A stretch of DNA of 15,827 nt from CAZXDS01 sp964639525 (GTDB taxonomy: Bacteria; Bacteroidota; Ignavibacteria; Ignavibacteriales; Melioribacteraceae). Shown one piece after another: positions 1 to 7,645 of the stretch (the first letter of the stretch is position 1; the number at the start of each line of letters is the position of its first letter). The DNA is taken from contig CAZXDS010000064.1 of NCBI GenBank assembly GCA_964639525.1, forward strand, positions 1 to 15,827. Reading direction: 5' to 3'. Below the pieces are notes generated by a model, which was not told the DNA's origin, made no database searches, and saw nothing but the letters and a program-made list of their open reading frames with translations. The translations under genes were made by a program, and so were the position numbers.

Positions 1-19
1 ACGACTGAAGTCGTGGGTT
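1..19. repeat. Edge-truncated hairpin resembling an IS200/IS605-type end or REP palindrome
   Basis: The first 14 bases form a stem ACGACT/AGTCGT with a 2-nt centre (or a 5-bp stem with a TGAA loop), followed by GGGTT. If the missing left side reads AACCC, the full palindrome would be an 11-bp stem. Hairpins with a core of this kind (CCCACGACTnnAGTCGTGGG) are common at ends of IS200/IS605 elements and in REP sequences mobilised by Y1 (TnpA/RAYT) transposases; that is recalled knowledge, not a search result. The left arm lies outside the window, so neither element identity nor full length can be confirmed. The rest of 20-126 is AT-rich, with no gene and no clear terminator for the efflux operon that ends at 127. 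Confidence 0.4.
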
Positions 20-126
20 AGTCAAAATATTACTTTTTAGAATGGACTCATAAATGAAAATATTTAATATATTTCCATTATATTTACTTCTTACTACGAA
101 ATTATTTTTCTCGTTAAATAAATCCA

Positions 127-1359
127 TTATTCATATCTTAAAGCATCTATCGGGTCAAGATTTGATGCTTTATAAGCAGGATATGTTCCAAAAGTTACAC
201 CAATAATAACACACATTGTAACCCCAATCAAAATCCAACCAATTGGCAGAACAGCTTTAGCCTGCAAAAGTGAGCCTGCAAAATTACCAATTCCCACGCC
301 AAGAGCAATGCCAACGAGACCACCGAGAATTGAAAGCATTACCGCTTCGATAATAAATTGAATTAGTATATTATTTCTTTTTGCTCCAATAGCTTTTCGG
401 ATTCCAATTTCTTTAGTTCGTTCAGTTACGGAAACAAGCATAATATTCATAATTCCTATTCCGGCAGCGAGCAAGGCAATTGCACCAATTACAAAGGCAC
501 CAATTTTTACACCGGCAGTTGCCGTGTTAATTTGATCTAAAACCGCTTTATTAGTTCTAATGGAAAAATCATTCGGATCACCGGGTCTTACTTTTCTAAT
601 GGTACGAAAATATCCTTCGGCTTTATTAACTAACACCGGATATGATTCTTTATCATACGCCATTACCGTAATATTTATACTTCTGTTTCTTTTGCCGTAA
701 AAACTTTGAAATGTTGTAATCGGAATAATGGCAAAATTATCCTGACTTTGTCCGAAAAATTGTCCTTTACTTTCGAGAACCCCAATAACGGTAAGCTTGT
801 GGTTTCCAACTTTTATTTCTTGTCCTATTGGATTTATACTGGCAAATAATTTTTTGGCAACATCAGCACCAAGAACGGCAACGTGCTCAAATCTATCAAC
901 ATCCCTGTAATTAAATTCTCTACCTTGGTCAACTACCCAAGTGTTATTTGCAAATGCTTCCGGAGTGCAACCGGCAAAACCAACATTAGGATTAGTCTCA
1001 ACATTTTTATATTGAAAAATTTTACCGCCGTTCCATTGTTCCGCCCCAACACCTTTTGCATCAGCAAGCACATCTTTTAATCTGAAAAAATCTTCGAGAG
1101 TAATGTCTTTTCTATTACGGACCAATTTCATCCTTTCAGCACGAGACATTTGTACAATCGGCCATTTTTGAATTTGAAATACATTTTTTCCAAGTGCCGA
1201 AACTCCATCTTCAATACTTGCCTGCAACATACTTATTACCGTACTAATTGAAATAATCGAAAAAATACCTACAACTATCCCTAACATTGTAAGTGCCGAC
1301 CTTAATTTATTTGCCTTTAGTGAAGAAAGCGAAATTCTAAATATTTCAAGTAATTTCAT
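127..1359 (-). CDS. MacB/FtsX-type ABC transporter permease (second of a pair)
   Basis: This 410-residue inner-membrane permease belongs to the MacB/LolC/FtsX superfamily. The first transmembrane helix lies at about residues 20-42. A periplasmic MacB-like domain follows (about 45-275). Three C-terminal helices (about 285-310, 335-358, 370-395) form the FtsX domain, with the conserved cytoplasmic stretch VTERTKEIGIRKAIGAK and the family's terminal DPIDALRYE. Such permeases do not form a classical channel but couple ATP hydrolysis to periplasmic movement of the efflux pump. It has no fused ATPase, unlike E. coli MacB; the ATPase is a separate gene at 2617-3342. Its ATG overlaps the stop of the preceding permease by one base (TAATG), so translational coupling is likely. 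It is a paralogue of that neighbour, and the two probably form a heterodimer. It is the last gene of the operon. The substrate cannot be told from the sequence. Confidence 0.93.
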   Translation of the reverse strand: MKLLEIFRISLSSLKANKLRSALTMLGIVVGIFSIISISTVISMLQASIEDGVSALGKNVFQIQKWPIVQMSRAERMKLVRNRKDITLEDFFRLKDVLADAKGVGAEQWNGGKIFQYKNVETNPNVGFAGCTPEAFANNTWVVDQGREFNYRDVDRFEHVAVLGADVAKKLFASINPIGQEIKVGNHKLTVIGVLESKGQFFGQSQDNFAIIPITTFQSFYGKRNRSINITVMAYDKESYPVLVNKAEGYFRTIRKVRPGDPNDFSIRTNKAVLDQINTATAGVKIGAFVIGAIALLAAGIGIMNIMLVSVTERTKEIGIRKAIGAKRNNILIQFIIEAVMLSILGGLVGIALGVGIGNFAGSLLQAKAVLPIGWILIGVTMCVIIGVTFGTYPAYKASNLDPIDALRYE

Positions 1360-2606
1360 TATTCATACCTCAATGCGTCAACAGGATCCATTTTAGCAGC
1401 AGTATAAGCGGGAGCAAATCCGGACAAGACCCCGGTCAATAAGGAAATTACTATTGCAGTAATTACTGCGTCCGCCTGAATCGCTGTCGGCATAAATTGA
1501 TTAATAATTAATGCTGTTAATAATGCTAATGCAAGTCCAATTAGTCCGCCAAGAAGACAAATGAAAGCAGATTCAGCAATGAATTGTCCCAAAATAGTTC
1601 TGTTTTTTGCACCTATAGCTTTACGGATTCCAATTTCCTTAGTTCTTTCCTTTACCGAAACAAACATTATATTCATAATTCCTATAGCTCCGACAAAAAG
1701 AGCTAAGCCTGTTATAAACAATCCGCCAATTTGAATAACACCAACTGTTTGATCAATTGTAGTTAATAATCCTGCTTGCTGATTTATGGAAAAATTATTT
1801 TTTTCAAAATAGTGCAAACCTCTAACTCTGCGTAATATTTCAATGGCTTCATCTTTAACTTTTTCTACCATTGCACTATTAGGAGATCGAACATCAATTG
1901 TAACACCGCCGCGCGATTCTCTTCTCAAATTTTTAAACATATAACCAATTGGAAGATAAACTCGGTTATCAGGATTAAAGTCTCCCATTACCCAACTGCC
2001 TTGTTCATCTAAAACACCGACTACTTTTAACTTTAGTCCTTTTATTTTAATATAACTATCAATTGCACCACCGTGCGGGAATAGCTTTTCGGAAATACTA
2101 CTCCCAAGCACAATCACATTTCGACTGCCTTTGCTTTCCAAACCGTTAAAAAACCTTCCTTCCGAGAAAGTAAGATTTGTTGTTTTTATAAATCCGTCCG
2201 TAGTTCCGGTAATCATTATAAAGTCAACAGAATGCTCTTTTTGTTTAATACTTTTACGCGTAAAAGCAGTTGGAGCCACTGCAAGCGGCAGTTTCGCCTG
2301 CGATTTATATTTCTCGAAATCACGCATCATAATATTTTTACGGTTGCGTAATTCCCACCAAGGAATATCATTATTAAACCAAGCCCATTTATCTATATAA
2401 AGATTATCCGAACCGAGAGATGAAACACCGTTTTGGAATGCTATGTTTATTCCTTTAATTGCGGTTGACATTGTAATAACGGCCCAAACGCCAATAATTA
2501 TTCCAAGTGTAGTAAGCACAGATCTAATTTTATTTGAACGAATGGCTTTCAGGGAAATTATTAGTCCTTCCTTGAATTCAAAAAATATTCCTCTATTCAG
2601 TTTCAT
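1359..2606 (-). CDS. MacB/FtsX-type ABC transporter permease (first of a pair)
   Basis: This 415-residue permease has the same architecture as the next gene. A short cytoplasmic N-terminus is followed by a transmembrane helix at about residues 28-48, then a periplasmic MacB-like core domain to about 285, then three C-terminal helices with the motif VKERTKEIGIRKAIGAK after the second helix and a closing DPVDALRYE. The N-terminal helix region (RSNKIRSVLTTLGIIIG) is the standard opening of this family. The start ATG is 10 nt after the ATPase stop, and only a weak GCGAG-like ribosome site precedes it. The periplasmic domains of the two permeases differ clearly, for example a Trp-rich KWAWFNNDIPWWE segment here that the other lacks. 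This argues for a functional heterodimer rather than a recent duplication. Substrate unknown. Confidence 0.93.
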   Translation of the reverse strand: MKLNRGIFFEFKEGLIISLKAIRSNKIRSVLTTLGIIIGVWAVITMSTAIKGINIAFQNGVSSLGSDNLYIDKWAWFNNDIPWWELRNRKNIMMRDFEKYKSQAKLPLAVAPTAFTRKSIKQKEHSVDFIMITGTTDGFIKTTNLTFSEGRFFNGLESKGSRNVIVLGSSISEKLFPHGGAIDSYIKIKGLKLKVVGVLDEQGSWVMGDFNPDNRVYLPIGYMFKNLRRESRGGVTIDVRSPNSAMVEKVKDEAIEILRRVRGLHYFEKNNFSINQQAGLLTTIDQTVGVIQIGGLFITGLALFVGAIGIMNIMFVSVKERTKEIGIRKAIGAKNRTILGQFIAESAFICLLGGLIGLALALLTALIINQFMPTAIQADAVITAIVISLLTGVLSGFAPAYTAAKMDPVDALRYE

Positions 2607-2616
2607 AATTTACTCG

Positions 2617-3342
2617 CTAAACAACTAAATGATTACTTTTAGGAAGTATTCGTTTTGTAACACCGGCATCGCTTTCAATTAAACCATCACGGAGTCTGAT
2701 AATTCTTTCTGCGTGCTCCGCAATATATTCCTCGTGAGTAACAAGTATTATTGTATTTCCCTGAGCGTGAAGTTCGTTAAAGAGAAACATTATATCTTCA
2801 CCTGTCTTCGTGTCCAAATTCCCTGTCGGTTCATCAGCTAGAATAATTGACGGATTGGTTACAAGAGCACGGGCAATAGCAACTCTTTGCCTTTGTCCAC
2901 CGGAAAGTTCATTGGGCTTGTGATCCATTCTATCACCCAAACCGACTTTTTCTAGAGCGGTTCTTGCAACTTCTTTCCTATCGGAAGACGACATTCCGGC
3001 ATATATTAAAGGAAGTTCAACATTATGCAAAGCATCGGAGCGAGGCAGTAAATTAAATGTTTGAAATACAAAACCGATTTCCCTATTGCGAATTTCTGCA
3101 AGTTCATTGTCATTCATTTGAGAAACATTGTTGCCGGTAAAATCGTAAAGTCCGCGAGTTGGTGTATCAAGGCAGCCTAATATATTCATCAATGTGGATT
3201 TTCCTGAACCGGAAGGTCCCATTATGGCAACGTATTCATTTTTATCAATCTTTAATGATACGTCAGCTAAAGCGTGAACTTCTTCAGTACCAACTTGATA
3301 TATTTTAGCTATATGCTCAATGTTAATAATATTTATGCTCAT
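2617..3342 (-). CDS. ABC transporter ATP-binding protein, MacB/LolD type
   Basis: This 241-residue ATPase energises the two downstream permeases. All nucleotide-binding motifs are intact: Walker A GPSGSGKST (about 42-50), Q-loop glutamine in FVFQTFNLLP (about 94), signature LSGGQRQRVAIARAL (146-160), Walker B IILADEPTGNLD (166-177) with catalytic Glu171, and the H-loop His in ILVTHEE (about 203). The GNLD after Walker B is typical of the MacB/LolD/FtsE group. I chose the ATG at 3342. An in-frame start at 3411 would add 23 Lys-rich residues overlapping the fusion-protein gene. The start at 3342 gives a normal N-terminus (MSINIINIEH), lies 4 nt after the upstream stop, and follows an AAGGAG about 12 nt away. 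The C-terminal tail (about 225-241) is a short variable extension. Confidence 0.95.
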   Translation of the reverse strand: MSINIINIEHIAKIYQVGTEEVHALADVSLKIDKNEYVAIMGPSGSGKSTLMNILGCLDTPTRGLYDFTGNNVSQMNDNELAEIRNREIGFVFQTFNLLPRSDALHNVELPLIYAGMSSSDRKEVARTALEKVGLGDRMDHKPNELSGGQRQRVAIARALVTNPSIILADEPTGNLDTKTGEDIMFLFNELHAQGNTIILVTHEEYIAEHAERIIRLRDGLIESDAGVTKRILPKSNHLVV

Positions 3343-3346
3343 ATTG

Positions 3347-4651
3347 CTATTTGTCTCCTTTGTCCCTTTTTCCGCGACTGTCTTTATTTTTTTTAACAAT
3401 AATTCTTGCACCGTCTTTTAAGTCCTTTGAAATCGCTCTATAAGGACCGGTAATTATAGTTTCTCCACCTTCGAGACCTTTAATCACTTCAATAAAACTA
3501 TCATCACTGATACCGGTTTTTACTTTAACCATTTTTGCATGATTATTATCAGCAAGAAAAACTACTTCGGCGGGTTTCTTTTTGTTTGAAACTTGTTTTG
3601 TTTTTGTACCCGATTTGCCTTTTTTCTTGTTACTCATTTTACTTCTGTCAAATTTCGGCATTCTTGCCGTTACACACTGAATCGGAACCGAAAGCACATT
3701 ATTCTTTGTTTCAGTACGAATTTCCGCATCGCATGACATTCCCGGTCGTATTGTAGGATCAGCTTTTTGGAGGCGAATTCTAACTTCAAAATTAACAACT
3801 TCGTCCTGAGAACCGAGCCCGGTTGTTTTAGCACTATTACCAATTTGAGTTACAATGCCTTTAAATTGTTTATCGCCAAAAGCATCGATGGAAATATTTG
3901 TAGTATCACCGGTTGCTATACGAACAATATCATTTTCATCAACATCTACCCTTGCTTCCATCTGCGATAAATCTGCCACAGTCATCAAATGCGTTCCCTG
4001 ACTAAAAGAACTTCCAAGTACACGCTCGCTTAATTCAACATTTAACACTGTAATAACGCCGTTAATCGGTGCGTAAATTACAGTTTTAGCAAGCTCTACT
4101 TGCGCATCTTTATAACTTTCGGCTTGTTGCAAAACCGAAGATTTTTGAGCTTCTAACTGGCCTTTTGTCTCCTCAAAAAGAGCTTTAGCAGATTCCAAAT
4201 CTTTATCGCTTGCTAATTTTTTAGCATATAAACCTTTGACGCGTTTATATTCGGATTTAACTTTCACAAGTGTAGCTTCTCTAACGTTTAATGTTGATTT
4301 TGATGCTTGGTAACTTGCTTCCGCTCTATTTTTCCTAGCAACGTATTGATCGGGTTTTAATCTGATAAGTAATTGACCTTTTTTTACTCTCTGCCCTTCA
4401 ATAACCGGAAGTTCTACAATTTCACCGGTTACTTCGGGTCTTAATTCCACTTGGAAAACCGGATGAATTTTTCCGGTTGCAGAAACGGTTTCAGTAATTG
4501 TACGTTTTTGAACCTTATCAGTTTGTACCGAGGTTATATCTTCTTTATTTCCGCTAAAAACAACAAGTCCTACAACAACAATCAGCAAAACAACTAAGCC
4601 TCCGATTATGAAAAGCTTTTTCTTGTTCTTTTTTGGTTTACCATTACTCAT
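3347..4651 (-). CDS. HlyD/MacA-family periplasmic membrane fusion protein
   Basis: This 434-residue adaptor connects the inner-membrane permeases to the outer-membrane channel. A Lys-rich cytoplasmic N-terminus is followed by a single transmembrane anchor (about 13-33). Then come a split barrel-sandwich (lipoyl-like) domain (about 60-100 and 190-225, the latter containing VIYAPINGVIT), an alpha-helical hairpin (about 103-190), a beta-barrel (about 228-315), and a membrane-proximal domain to the end. It is longer than typical MacA (about 370 residues). The extra length is mainly a Lys/Ser-rich low-complexity insert at about 331-360 between the barrel and the last domain, plus a charged tail (KKNKDSRGKRDKGDK). 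The gene starts 2 nt after the TolC stop and has an AGGAG about 10 nt before the ATG. Confidence 0.94.
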   Translation of the reverse strand: MSNGKPKKNKKKLFIIGGLVVLLIVVVGLVVFSGNKEDITSVQTDKVQKRTITETVSATGKIHPVFQVELRPEVTGEIVELPVIEGQRVKKGQLLIRLKPDQYVARKNRAEASYQASKSTLNVREATLVKVKSEYKRVKGLYAKKLASDKDLESAKALFEETKGQLEAQKSSVLQQAESYKDAQVELAKTVIYAPINGVITVLNVELSERVLGSSFSQGTHLMTVADLSQMEARVDVDENDIVRIATGDTTNISIDAFGDKQFKGIVTQIGNSAKTTGLGSQDEVVNFEVRIRLQKADPTIRPGMSCDAEIRTETKNNVLSVPIQCVTARMPKFDRSKMSNKKKGKSGTKTKQVSNKKKPAEVVFLADNNHAKMVKVKTGISDDSFIEVIKGLEGGETIITGPYRAISKDLKDGARIIVKKNKDSRGKRDKGDK

Positions 4652-4653
4652 AA

Positions 4654-6018
4654 TTATTTATCTCCTACATTTTCATATTGTTTAAAATCTAATAATCCCA
4701 TAAAATTTAACAACTTATCACTCTGTGTATAAAAATAAAATTCCGCATCAATTTTGTTGCTTTGCGCAGTTTGATAATCTCTTGCGGATTGAAGAACGTC
4801 CAAAATTGTTCCGGAACCGAGACGATAGCGTTCATCATTTATTTTTCTATTTTCCAATGATGATTTTACACTTTCATAACTAACCTGCATAGCTTCTTTT
4901 GCGGCAATTAAGTTTAACCAGCCTTGTTTAATTTGAATTTTAATCTGTCTTTCCAAAGCACTTAAATCTTCCTTTGCATTTAAAATACCAACTTTGGCAT
5001 ATTGAATATTTGTTGTTGTGCTAAAATTTGAAAAGATAGGAATTTGTAAGTTTAGTCCTGCACTCCAAGTTTTTCTGTCGAAAAGCCTTGACGGAATTAG
5101 TGCATTTGTCGATAAACCATAATTACCGGTTAGTCTTGGGTAAAAACCACTTCTTGCAATTGTAAGATCTTCATATCTGTTATTAAGTGTTAGCTTTTGA
5201 CTTTTATAATCCAAACGATTTCTTAAAGCTCTATCAACCATTACTTTTACATCATCAAAACGATCCATATACTTTGCAGTGTTAACAGAATCGTTTCCTT
5301 CAAATGGATTTTCAAAATCATAATCCGCAAGCACATCAAGTGCAAGATAATCCAGCAACGTACTTTTAGCATTTTCAAAAATATTTTTTTGAGTAATATA
5401 CTGTACTTGAGCATTTCCATATTGAACTTTTTGAGTATATACATCAACTATTGCAACTGCTCCAAGATTGTTGCGTTCTTGAATATCTTCAAGCAATTTT
5501 TTATTGTAATTTACATTTTCTAAACGTACTTTTAATAATTCTTCAGCGTTTATTACAGAATAATATAAATCAGTTGCATTGAAAACAATGTCTTGTTTCA
5601 ACCTCATCAAAGTATATTTTGCCGCTTCAAAGGTATTTTTACTTTTTGATATATCAGCATAGTTCGACAATCCATCGAAAAGAGTAACATTGCCGCCTGC
5701 CCTAACAGAATAATTTCTTGAATCAAGTTGTGTTGCAGGCAATGTTTGTTCATTTCCAAAAAAATCGATTTGAGTACCGCCTTTATCAATAGTTCTTGAC
5801 CAATTCCAACTTCCCGATACACTAAAGTTGGGCAATAATTTACCATACGAATTTTTAATTCCTGCTTTAGTCGATTCCAAATTATTACTTGATTTGATAA
5901 GTGTAGTATTTTTTTGTAAAGCAATACTAATAGCTTCTTTCAATGTTAATTTTTTCTTTGCCGATAGTGTTCCAACTGATACGAACAACATCAAAAAGAA
6001 AACAAAATATTTACTCAT
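4654..6018 (-). CDS. TolC-family outer-membrane efflux protein
   Basis: This 454-residue outer-membrane protein opens the operon. A signal peptide is clear (MSKYFVFFLMLFVSVGTLSA, probably cut before KKK). Two homologous outer-membrane efflux protein repeats follow. The first (about 23-225) begins with LTLKEAISIALQKN and contains long helices with QDIVFNATDLYYSVINAEELL. The second (about 250-440) includes ARSGFYPRLTGNYGLSTN and the late helix with YRLGSGTILDVLQSARDYQTAQ, the usual C-terminal signature. Trimers of such proteins form the channel through outer membrane and periplasm. The length matches the family. The ATG follows an AAGGAG with normal spacing. Being first in the operon, it is directly followed by the fusion protein, as expected for a complete tripartite pump. 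Confidence 0.94.
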   Translation of the reverse strand: MSKYFVFFLMLFVSVGTLSAKKKLTLKEAISIALQKNTTLIKSSNNLESTKAGIKNSYGKLLPNFSVSGSWNWSRTIDKGGTQIDFFGNEQTLPATQLDSRNYSVRAGGNVTLFDGLSNYADISKSKNTFEAAKYTLMRLKQDIVFNATDLYYSVINAEELLKVRLENVNYNKKLLEDIQERNNLGAVAIVDVYTQKVQYGNAQVQYITQKNIFENAKSTLLDYLALDVLADYDFENPFEGNDSVNTAKYMDRFDDVKVMVDRALRNRLDYKSQKLTLNNRYEDLTIARSGFYPRLTGNYGLSTNALIPSRLFDRKTWSAGLNLQIPIFSNFSTTTNIQYAKVGILNAKEDLSALERQIKIQIKQGWLNLIAAKEAMQVSYESVKSSLENRKINDERYRLGSGTILDVLQSARDYQTAQSNKIDAEFYFYTQSDKLLNFMGLLDFKQYENVGDK

Positions 6019-6025
6019 TAAAATT

Positions 6026-6031
6026 CTCCTT
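6026..6031 (-). promoter_or_regulatory. Shine-Dalgarno site for the TolC-like gene
   Basis: On the minus strand AAGGAG lies 7 nt before the ATG at 6018. It is one of the strongest ribosome sites in the window and fixes the start of the first gene of the efflux operon. It also shows that this organism uses canonical Shine-Dalgarno sites at least for some genes. Confidence 0.7.
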
Positions 6032-6127
6032 GTTAAAGTAAATGTGTTTCATACTAATATTTGATTAAAACATTCCTCAAAAACTCTTAAGTGAATACGA
6101 AAACTCATTTTTTTTGTTTCGCTGTTC

Positions 6128-6143
6128 TTATGACGTTACATAA
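6128..6143. promoter_or_regulatory. Candidate operator: short inverted repeat upstream of the efflux operon
   Basis: TTATG-N6-CATAA forms two perfect 5-bp arms about 110 bp upstream of the TolC-like start, inside the 268-bp gene-free stretch 6019-6286 that must contain the operon promoter. Its size and symmetry would fit a dimeric repressor such as TetR or a CRP/FNR-like regulator, but no regulator gene is next to it and no family consensus is matched. No convincing -10/-35 pair or Bacteroidota-type TAnnTTTG element was found on the minus strand. The rest of the stretch is plain AT-rich sequence. Confidence 0.2.
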
Positions 6144-6286
6144 ACCTAAAAAGTTACAGATTTTTTAAAGTTTTAAAAGTAATATGTTAAGAGTTAATTT
6201 AAATTAAAAGAGTTTGACAAAAAATTAGACTGAATTATTCCAATTTTATAATAATTTTAATCAGATAAACTAATTTAATATTAACT

Positions 6287-6605
6287 ATGAGCGATTCAGA
6301 GTCAAATCTAAAACCAGAAAAAGCAGCAGAAAGTTCAAAAAAAAGCAGCAAACCGATTAGTCCATAAAATACCTCAAAGAGTAAAACATTTCTTTCCGAA
6401 GTTTAAGCGTAGTTTATCAACCATACCGGATTGCAGAAAGCGAACAGAATATGACGTCTCAGAAATACTGATGGGCGCAATAAGTTTGTTTCTGTTCAAG
6501 GAAGATTCACGCAACGCATTAAACTCAGATAGGAACGATAAAGATTTTGTTTCAAATAATTCCAACTCATCATGTTTTCTGAATGTTCCCCATCTTGGCA
6601 ATTGA
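6287..6605 (+). pseudogene. 5' fragment of a DDE-type transposase, frameshifted and truncated
   Basis: From an ATG at 6287 the frame reads MSDSESNLKPEKAAESSKK and meets a stop at 6365. The next plus-strand frame (shift of +1), open from 6312, continues with RVKHFFPKFKRSLSTIPDCR, then KRTEYDVSEILMGAISLFLF, then KEDSRNALNSDRNDKDF, before a stop at 6603-6605. This is the conserved N-terminus of a transposase family that opens with an IPDxRKRxEYxxxEILMGAIxLFLFKExSRNAxNxDR pattern followed by an LPHxDTV-like block, of which NVPHLGN may be the decayed version. The match is from memory of the family, and I do not assign an IS family. The two frames meet near an A8 run at 6338-6345, a likely site of the frameshift. 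The catalytic DDE domain is absent, so this is a dead remnant. No clear terminal inverted repeats or target duplications were found. The minus-strand open frame over the same bases is a shadow. Confidence 0.6.
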
Positions 6606-6708
6606 TTCATTATATATCATAAATCATTGATGTCAATTCTTAATGTACTGTATCCAATAAATATTTAATTTCATTTTTATTTCGAAAAAGTGAAAATAGA
6701 TTGATCTA

Positions 6709-7212
6709 TCAATAATCTATTTCATGGGGATCGTTTTCTCCCTTAATGCTGAACCATTCTTCTGATTTAAACTCTTTATCGGTTATTTTATTGAGCGGAA
6801 GTTTAAAATATTTGCCGCTGGCAGTAACCGCTTTTTCGCCATTCTCAAGAATTATTTCACCACTTCCCTCAAATGTACGTGAACCTATTTGCGTTAACCG
6901 AGCAATCACTTTTATCGGCTTGTTTAAAGGAATTGGCTTTCTGAATTTTAAATTCAGTTCTAATGTAACACCCCAAATATTTTTGTCTTTTATTAATATC
7001 GCTCTCCCTATGGTTTCATCAAGAACAGTAGATGCAATTCCTCCGTGTAAACGTCCGGGATATCCTTGATGAAAATTGTTCGGATTGAAAACAGCCACAA
7101 GCTCTTCGTTTTCAATCTCATAAAATGAAGCTTTAAGTCCAAATTCATTGTTAACCCCGCAAACAAAGCATAACCTGGAACTATTTTGCTTTTCCACAAT
7201 CTTATGTTTCAT
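6709..7212 (-). CDS. PaaI/4HBT-family hotdog thioesterase
   Basis: This 167-residue cytoplasmic protein has the single hotdog fold of the PaaI-type acyl-CoA thioesterases. Key features are HGGIASTVLDETIG (about 56-69), where the His-Gly-Gly and the following Asp65/Glu66 form the usual active-site helix, and the strand VTLELNLKFRKPIPLN (about 82-97), the second conserved block of the family. The N-terminus carries a CFVCG motif (Cys15, Cys18) followed by NNEFGL, which recurs in a subgroup of these enzymes. Two cysteines alone would not make a full zinc site in a monomer. The ATG follows AAAGG at short spacing. The gene stands alone: the neighbours on both sides are transposase remnants. The acyl substrate cannot be inferred. 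Confidence 0.88.
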   Translation of the reverse strand: MKHKIVEKQNSSRLCFVCGVNNEFGLKASFYEIENEELVAVFNPNNFHQGYPGRLHGGIASTVLDETIGRAILIKDKNIWGVTLELNLKFRKPIPLNKPIKVIARLTQIGSRTFEGSGEIILENGEKAVTASGKYFKLPLNKITDKEFKSEEWFSIKGENDPHEIDY

Positions 7213-7401
7213 ATTAACCTTTAATTTTAATAATTAACTTTATAATCAAATAAAAATAAATAGATACCATGTTTTTCTTTATAAAAGTCAGTTGCATAAT
7301 TTGATGTTGATAGAATGGAATGATTTTTCAACGGTTTCATTTATTTAATACCAGTTAAAAAAAGTTTTTTTAAATTAACTTACATACTAACATTTCAAAT
7401 G

Positions 7402-7506
7402 TCAAATAATTTTGGCAATTACTATCCGATAAATAATTTTGTTATCTATAAAACTCAATACTTGTTTTATAATCGGTTGTCCGCTAAATTTTGTAGATTT
7501 GTTCAT
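7402..7506 (-). pseudogene. N-terminal fragment of an IS4-like (DUF4372) transposase
   Basis: On the minus strand an ATG at 7506, preceded by AAAGGA, opens a 34-codon frame beginning MNKSTKFSGQPIIKQVLSF, then IDNKIIYRIVIAKII and a stop. The opening MNKxxxFxGQPxxxQxLxFI is the characteristic start of the DUF4372 N-terminal domain of IS4-group transposases common in Bacteroidota (recognised from memory). In those proteins it runs on for about 350 more residues; here everything after residue 30 or so is lost. It is a dead 5' end of a second insertion sequence, from a different family and on the opposite strand from the remnant at 6287-6605. Confidence 0.55.
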
Positions 7507-7645
7507 GGCTTTCCTTTGTTTTTTGTCAATTACAAAGTTAGCCTCGACAATAGTAGATCCGGCTCCTGACGGAGGGAATTTTCTATCCGATTTTTACCTT
7601 GTCTTTATTTTTTTATCGAACACTAATGGTTTAGTTTTATTTTTT

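Noticed and set aside
3343..3411. Extended N-terminus for the ABC ATPase starting at 3411
   Set aside because: It would overlap the 3' end of the fusion-protein gene and add a Lys-rich segment foreign to the family; the ATG at 3342 has a ribosome site and a normal N-terminus.
6214..6252. TTGACA at 6214-6219 and TATAAT at 6247-6252 on the plus strand, as a sigma70 promoter
   Set aside because: Both hexamers are perfect but the spacer is 27 nt instead of about 17, and the only downstream frame is a dead transposase fragment.
6374..6610. Minus-strand 78-codon open frame as a small gene
   Set aside because: It is antisense to a recognisable transposase fragment and shows no ribosome site or family features of its own.
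6700..6713. ATTGAT-CT-ATCAAT dyad at the end of the thioesterase gene, as an FNR-like site
   Set aside because: The half-sites are 2 nt apart rather than 4, and the site overlaps a stop codon with no promoter to regulate downstream.
7353..7380. AGTTAA/TTAACT inverted repeat with A and T runs between them, as a terminator or IS end
   Set aside because: It consists almost entirely of A and T in an AT-rich spacer, so such pairing is expected by chance, and no gene ends beside it.
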